From JACZWZ01 sp036478235 (GTDB lineage: Bacteria > Actinomycetota > Acidimicrobiia > Spongiisociales > UBA11373): DNA of 14,348 nucleotides. How positions within the stretch are numbered: the first letter of the stretch is position 1; the number at the start of each line of letters is the position of its first letter. This document shows positions 12,832 to 14,348 of the stretch, in pieces. The position numbers and the translations under genes are program-made. The notes under the pieces are model-generated. The model searched no databases, had not been told where the DNA came from, and worked only from the letters and a program-made list of their open reading frames with translations. Location of the stretch: positions 1 through 14,348 of the forward strand of contig JAZGDZ010000063.1 in the NCBI GenBank assembly GCA_036478235.1. Reading direction: 5' to 3'.

Positions 12832-12845
12832 AAAGGAGGTGGTCC
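12832..12845 (+). promoter_or_regulatory. Near-perfect SD of a short RNA module
   Basis: AAAGGAGGTGGTCC contains AAAGGAGGTG, matching the full anti-SD of 16S rRNA. It is far stronger than any site before a normal gene here. Bases 12836-12844 (GAGGTGGTC) are complementary to 12895-12903 (GACCACCTC), and 12838-12845 to 12949-12956, so the site could be hidden by pairing. Confidence 0.6.
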
Positions 12846-12847
12846 AG

Positions 12848-12892
12848 ATCAGTAGCAGTCTTTATAGGACCCTGGAGGTGGGCGGGCGCTGA
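12848..12892 (+). CDS. Possible 14-codon leader peptide (ATC start)
   Basis: The frame ATC AGT AGC AGT CTT TAT AGG ACC CTG GAG GTG GGC GGG CGC TGA starts six to seven bases after the SD core, the right spacing, and would read ISSSLYRTLEVGGR. ATC is a rare start codon, so either initiation is weak by design or the SD has another function. The stop codon sits directly before the hairpin at 12893. No plus-strand gene lies downstream for over 1.4 kb, so this cannot be a leader in the usual sense within this window. Confidence 0.3.
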   Translation: MSSSLYRTLEVGGR

Positions 12893-12914
12893 GCGACCAC
12901 CTCGGAGTGGTCGC
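12893..12914 (+). terminator. Hairpin with alternative SD pairing
   Basis: GCGACCAC (12893-12900) and GTGGTCGC (12907-12914) pair perfectly around CTCGGA. The 5' arm overlaps GACCACCTC, which can instead pair with the SD at 12836-12844, so the two structures exclude each other. Confidence 0.55.
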
Positions 12915-12916
12915 TT

Positions 12917-12931
12917 GCCCCTTCTTGGGGC
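12917..12931 (+). terminator. GCCCC-TTCTT-GGGGC hairpin
   Basis: A perfect 5 bp stem with a TTCTT loop, two bases after the previous hairpin. Tandem hairpins would make a plausible 3' end for a short transcript. The rest of the gap to 13033 shows no gene. Confidence 0.45.
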
Positions 12932-13033
12932 GGTGGCGACTCCAACCCGGACCACCGGAGCCGGGAGATCCGCGAGCAGGTCCTCTCGTGGCGGCGTCAG
13001 CCGAAGTGTCTCCCGGCTCTCACGCGTCTGCGT

Positions 13034-13597
13034 TCAGCCGGCAGGTTGGCTGCGAACGAGCTCCTCGAGCGCCTCGAGCAGGCCTCGTACCTGATCGCCG
13101 GTCCGCTCGTCGATCAACCGGCCGTGCTCGTCGAACTTCTCCCAGGCCCGGTCCACGAGCACCTGGGGGCTCGACACCAGCCTCGTCTGGTTGTGGCCCA
13201 GGATCTCGCGCAGATGGAGTTGGGCCCTGAGGGTACCGAAGCGTCCTCCGGCTCCGAGGATGGCCGTGGGCTTGAAATTGAGCGGCGAGTCGGTACCACC
13301 GCGGGACGCCCAGTCGATGGCGTTCTTCAGGGTGGCTGTCGTCGACCAGTTGTACTCGGGGGTTGCGATCAGAAGTGCGTCGGCTTCGGCGAGCGCCCGC
13401 CGGAAGTCCACCACGGGCTCGGGTCGCCCTCCGGGCTCAAGATCGGCGTTGAACATCGGCAGGTCGTCGAGGCGATAGATCTCGATCTTCATCGAATCCG
13501 GGGCAACCGCTGCTGCGGCATTCAGCAGCGCGGTGTTGTACGAACCGCGGCGCAGGCTGCCCGAGATGGCAAGGACGTGGAGGGTCTGGTCGGTCAT
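13034..13597 (-). CDS. NADPH-dependent FMN reductase (flavodoxin-like)
   Basis: A 187-aa protein of the NADPH-dependent FMN reductase family, flavodoxin fold. The phosphate-binding loop is AISGSLRRGSYNTALLN (10-26), and the flavin-contacting loop is ATPEYNWSTTATLKNAIDWAS (about 78-98), both typical. A late GAGGRFGTLRAQLHLREIL follows the third strand and matches the family. Such enzymes transfer electrons from NAD(P)H to FMN, quinones, azo dyes or metals; the physiological acceptor cannot be told. The start is ATG at 13597, where the family's N-terminus begins; the open frame continues to 13945 but that part is the GNAT gene read out of frame. It lies 37 bases after the GNAT stop on the same strand, with no clear promoter in between, so an operon is likely. 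Confidence 0.95.
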   Translation of the reverse strand: MTDQTLHVLAISGSLRRGSYNTALLNAAAAVAPDSMKIEIYRLDDLPMFNADLEPGGRPEPVVDFRRALAEADALLIATPEYNWSTTATLKNAIDWASRGGTDSPLNFKPTAILGAGGRFGTLRAQLHLREILGHNQTRLVSSPQVLVDRAWEKFDEHGRLIDERTGDQVRGLLEALEELVRSQPAG

Positions 13598-13634
13598 CTG
13601 TACTGAAAACCACGGCCTCCCGACATAGATTCCC

Positions 13635-14096
13635 TCAGACCGCCCAGGATCGGCTGCGGGTCCCGAAATCTGCGAACAACAGGTACTGCGGTCCGCGTTC
13701 TCCGCCGTCGATGGGGTCACCCGTCCGCTCGAACGCGTGTCGCTCGAAGAACCCACATGCGCCGGCCGGGGCAATGCACCACACCGCTTGAGCTGCGTGA
13801 TTTGAGGCGTGCTCGAGACAACGCCCGACCATGAGCGCCCCCACCCCCCGACCGCGATGGCCGTAGTCGACGGCCACACCCCTGAGCCTCCAGGCTCCCT
13901 CCCGGTAGCCGTCCGGCATGGCCTCGGGATGAATCGATGCCGCACCGATCAGGGTCTCGCCGAGAAAGGCCCCGACATGGAGGGACAATGGGTGGTGTGG
14001 AGTCCGTTCCACCTCCGGATCGTGCCTGTCGAGCAGCGCCCTTTGCAGAGGGATGACGGTGGCGGCGTCGACGGCCCTCACGTCGTAGTCGCTCAT
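13635..14096 (-). CDS. GNAT-family N-acetyltransferase
   Basis: A 153-aa single-domain acetyltransferase. The acetyl-CoA pyrophosphate loop is seen in WRLRGVAVDYGHRGRGVGAL (69-88), with R-G-R-G-V-G at 81-86, followed by the helix MVGRCLEHA. Motif B is GFFERHAFERTGD (115-127). The N-terminal half has the usual beta strands around HVGAFLGETLIGAASIHPE. The acceptor (small molecule or protein amine) is unknown. The ATG at 14096 follows a TAACTT -10 box by seven bases, so the mRNA is probably leaderless. It heads a two-gene run with the FMN reductase. The heptamer repeat block lies just upstream, from about 30 bases before the gene to the window end. Confidence 0.9.
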   Translation of the reverse strand: MSDYDVRAVDAATVIPLQRALLDRHDPEVERTPHHPLSLHVGAFLGETLIGAASIHPEAMPDGYREGAWRLRGVAVDYGHRGRGVGALMVGRCLEHASNHAAQAVWCIAPAGACGFFERHAFERTGDPIDGGERGPQYLLFADFGTRSRSWAV

Positions 14097-14103
14097 CGAG
14101 CTG

Positions 14104-14109
14104 AAGTTA
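14104..14109 (-). promoter_or_regulatory. -10 box for leaderless GNAT mRNA
   Basis: On the minus strand TAACTT followed by CAGCTCG and the ATG. Three bases before the hexamer is CTGTCGAGG (14113-14121), a 9-mer also found at 12-20 and, on the minus strand, at 9137-9145 upstream of the lipoprotein gene. Confidence 0.45.
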
Positions 14110-14125
14110 GTGCCTCGACAGCTTG

Positions 14126-14222
14126 CAGATCTCAGATCTCAGGATGTCTGATGTCAGATTTCAGGATGTCAGATGTCAGATGTCAGATTGCAGAAAGCAG
14201 ATGGCAGATGGGACAGACTCTC
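14126..14222 (+). repeat. Degenerate heptamer repeats
   Basis: Diverged 7-8 base units, mainly CAGATNN: CAGATCT twice, CAGGATGT, CTGATGT, CAGATTT, CAGGATGT, CAGATGT twice, CAGATTG, CAGAAAG, CAGATGG twice. They look like an older, decayed flank of the perfect array that follows. Confidence 0.75.
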
Positions 14223-14348
14223 GATGTCTGATGTCTGATGTCTGATGTCTGATGTCTGATGTCTGATGTCTGATGTCTGATGTCTGATGTCTGATGTCTG
14301 ATGTCTGATGTCTGATGTCTGATGTCTGATGTCTGATGTCTGATGTCT
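14223..14348 (+). repeat. Perfect heptanucleotide tandem array (GATGTCT x18)
   Basis: Eighteen uninterrupted copies of GATGTCT fill 126 bases and run off the window end, so the true length is unknown. The plus strand meets TGA in every frame; the minus strand has no stop in the array and would read a repeating RHQTSDI. The lack of any mismatch implies recent expansion or strong homogenisation. Confidence 0.95.

Noticed and set aside
12831..12847. 3' end of a 16S rRNA gene on the minus strand
   Set aside because: GAAAGGAGGTG resembles the complement of the 16S tail, but the next bases differ (GTCC rather than ATCC) and no further rRNA sequence follows.
12740..12955. 71-aa minus-strand frame across the SD/hairpin module
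   Set aside because: Its last 30 residues look passably protein-like, but the rest is the antisense of the SD and hairpins, with no promoter or SD of its own. I prefer the plus-strand reading.
13598..13945. FMN reductase start at 13945
   Set aside because: The added part is the GNAT gene in another frame, and the flavodoxin fold starts at 13597.
14223..14348. CRISPR array
   Set aside because: Units are 7 bases without spacers; this is a simple tandem repeat.

Overview
The window comes from a high-GC bacterium, most likely an actinobacterium. The pointers are GTG and TTG starts, strong G/C preference at third codon positions, a secreted L,D-transpeptidase, a lipoprotein with proline/threonine linkers, a small C-x4-C-x12-C-x2-H protein and, most tellingly, many genes with a TANNNT -10 box only 6-9 bases before the start codon (leaderless mRNAs). 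Class Acidimicrobiia would fit, but that is a guess. No rRNA, tRNA, CRISPR array or transposase gene was found. Nothing points to a plasmid or prophage; this reads as ordinary chromosome with unusually repeat-rich gaps.

Layout. 1-198: a 28-codon ORF with a strong Shine-Dalgarno (SD) sequence and a long hairpin. 199-2735 (minus): an MFS transporter followed almost without a gap by a nucleotidyltransferase-like protein, then an alpha/beta hydrolase with its own promoter. 2790-4724 (plus): a two-helix membrane protein with a duplicated soluble domain, then an EamA/DMT transporter. 4725-5267: a non-coding block with three copies of an ~80 bp two-hairpin repeat, bracketed by an imperfect 24 bp inverted repeat. 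5268-6518 (plus): a DEAD-box RNA helicase. 6536-9098 (minus): a lipoprotein gene followed by a FetB-type permease gene. 9099-9490: a 13 bp perfect hairpin and two more copies of the repeat. 9491-10191 (plus): a 30-codon leaderless ORF coupled to a flavin reductase-like gene. 10188-10991 (minus): the L,D-transpeptidase. 10992-11534: gene remnants and a possible one-helix peptide. 11535-12710 (minus): a small metal-site protein, a 26-codon ORF and an MBL-fold hydrolase in one probable operon. 12729-13033: a short RNA-like module with a near-perfect SD, a 14-codon frame and hairpins able to pair with that SD. 13034-14096 (minus): a GNAT acetyltransferase and an NADPH-dependent FMN reductase. 14126-14348: degenerate and then perfect heptanucleotide repeats running off the end.

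Most annotated proteins are housekeeping or accessory metabolism (transport, redox, envelope, RNA remodelling), and no single pathway links them. The parts most likely to be new are non-coding or very small: the structured repeat family with paired base changes, the SD/anti-SD module at 12831-12956, the coupled mini-ORFs and the heptamer array.
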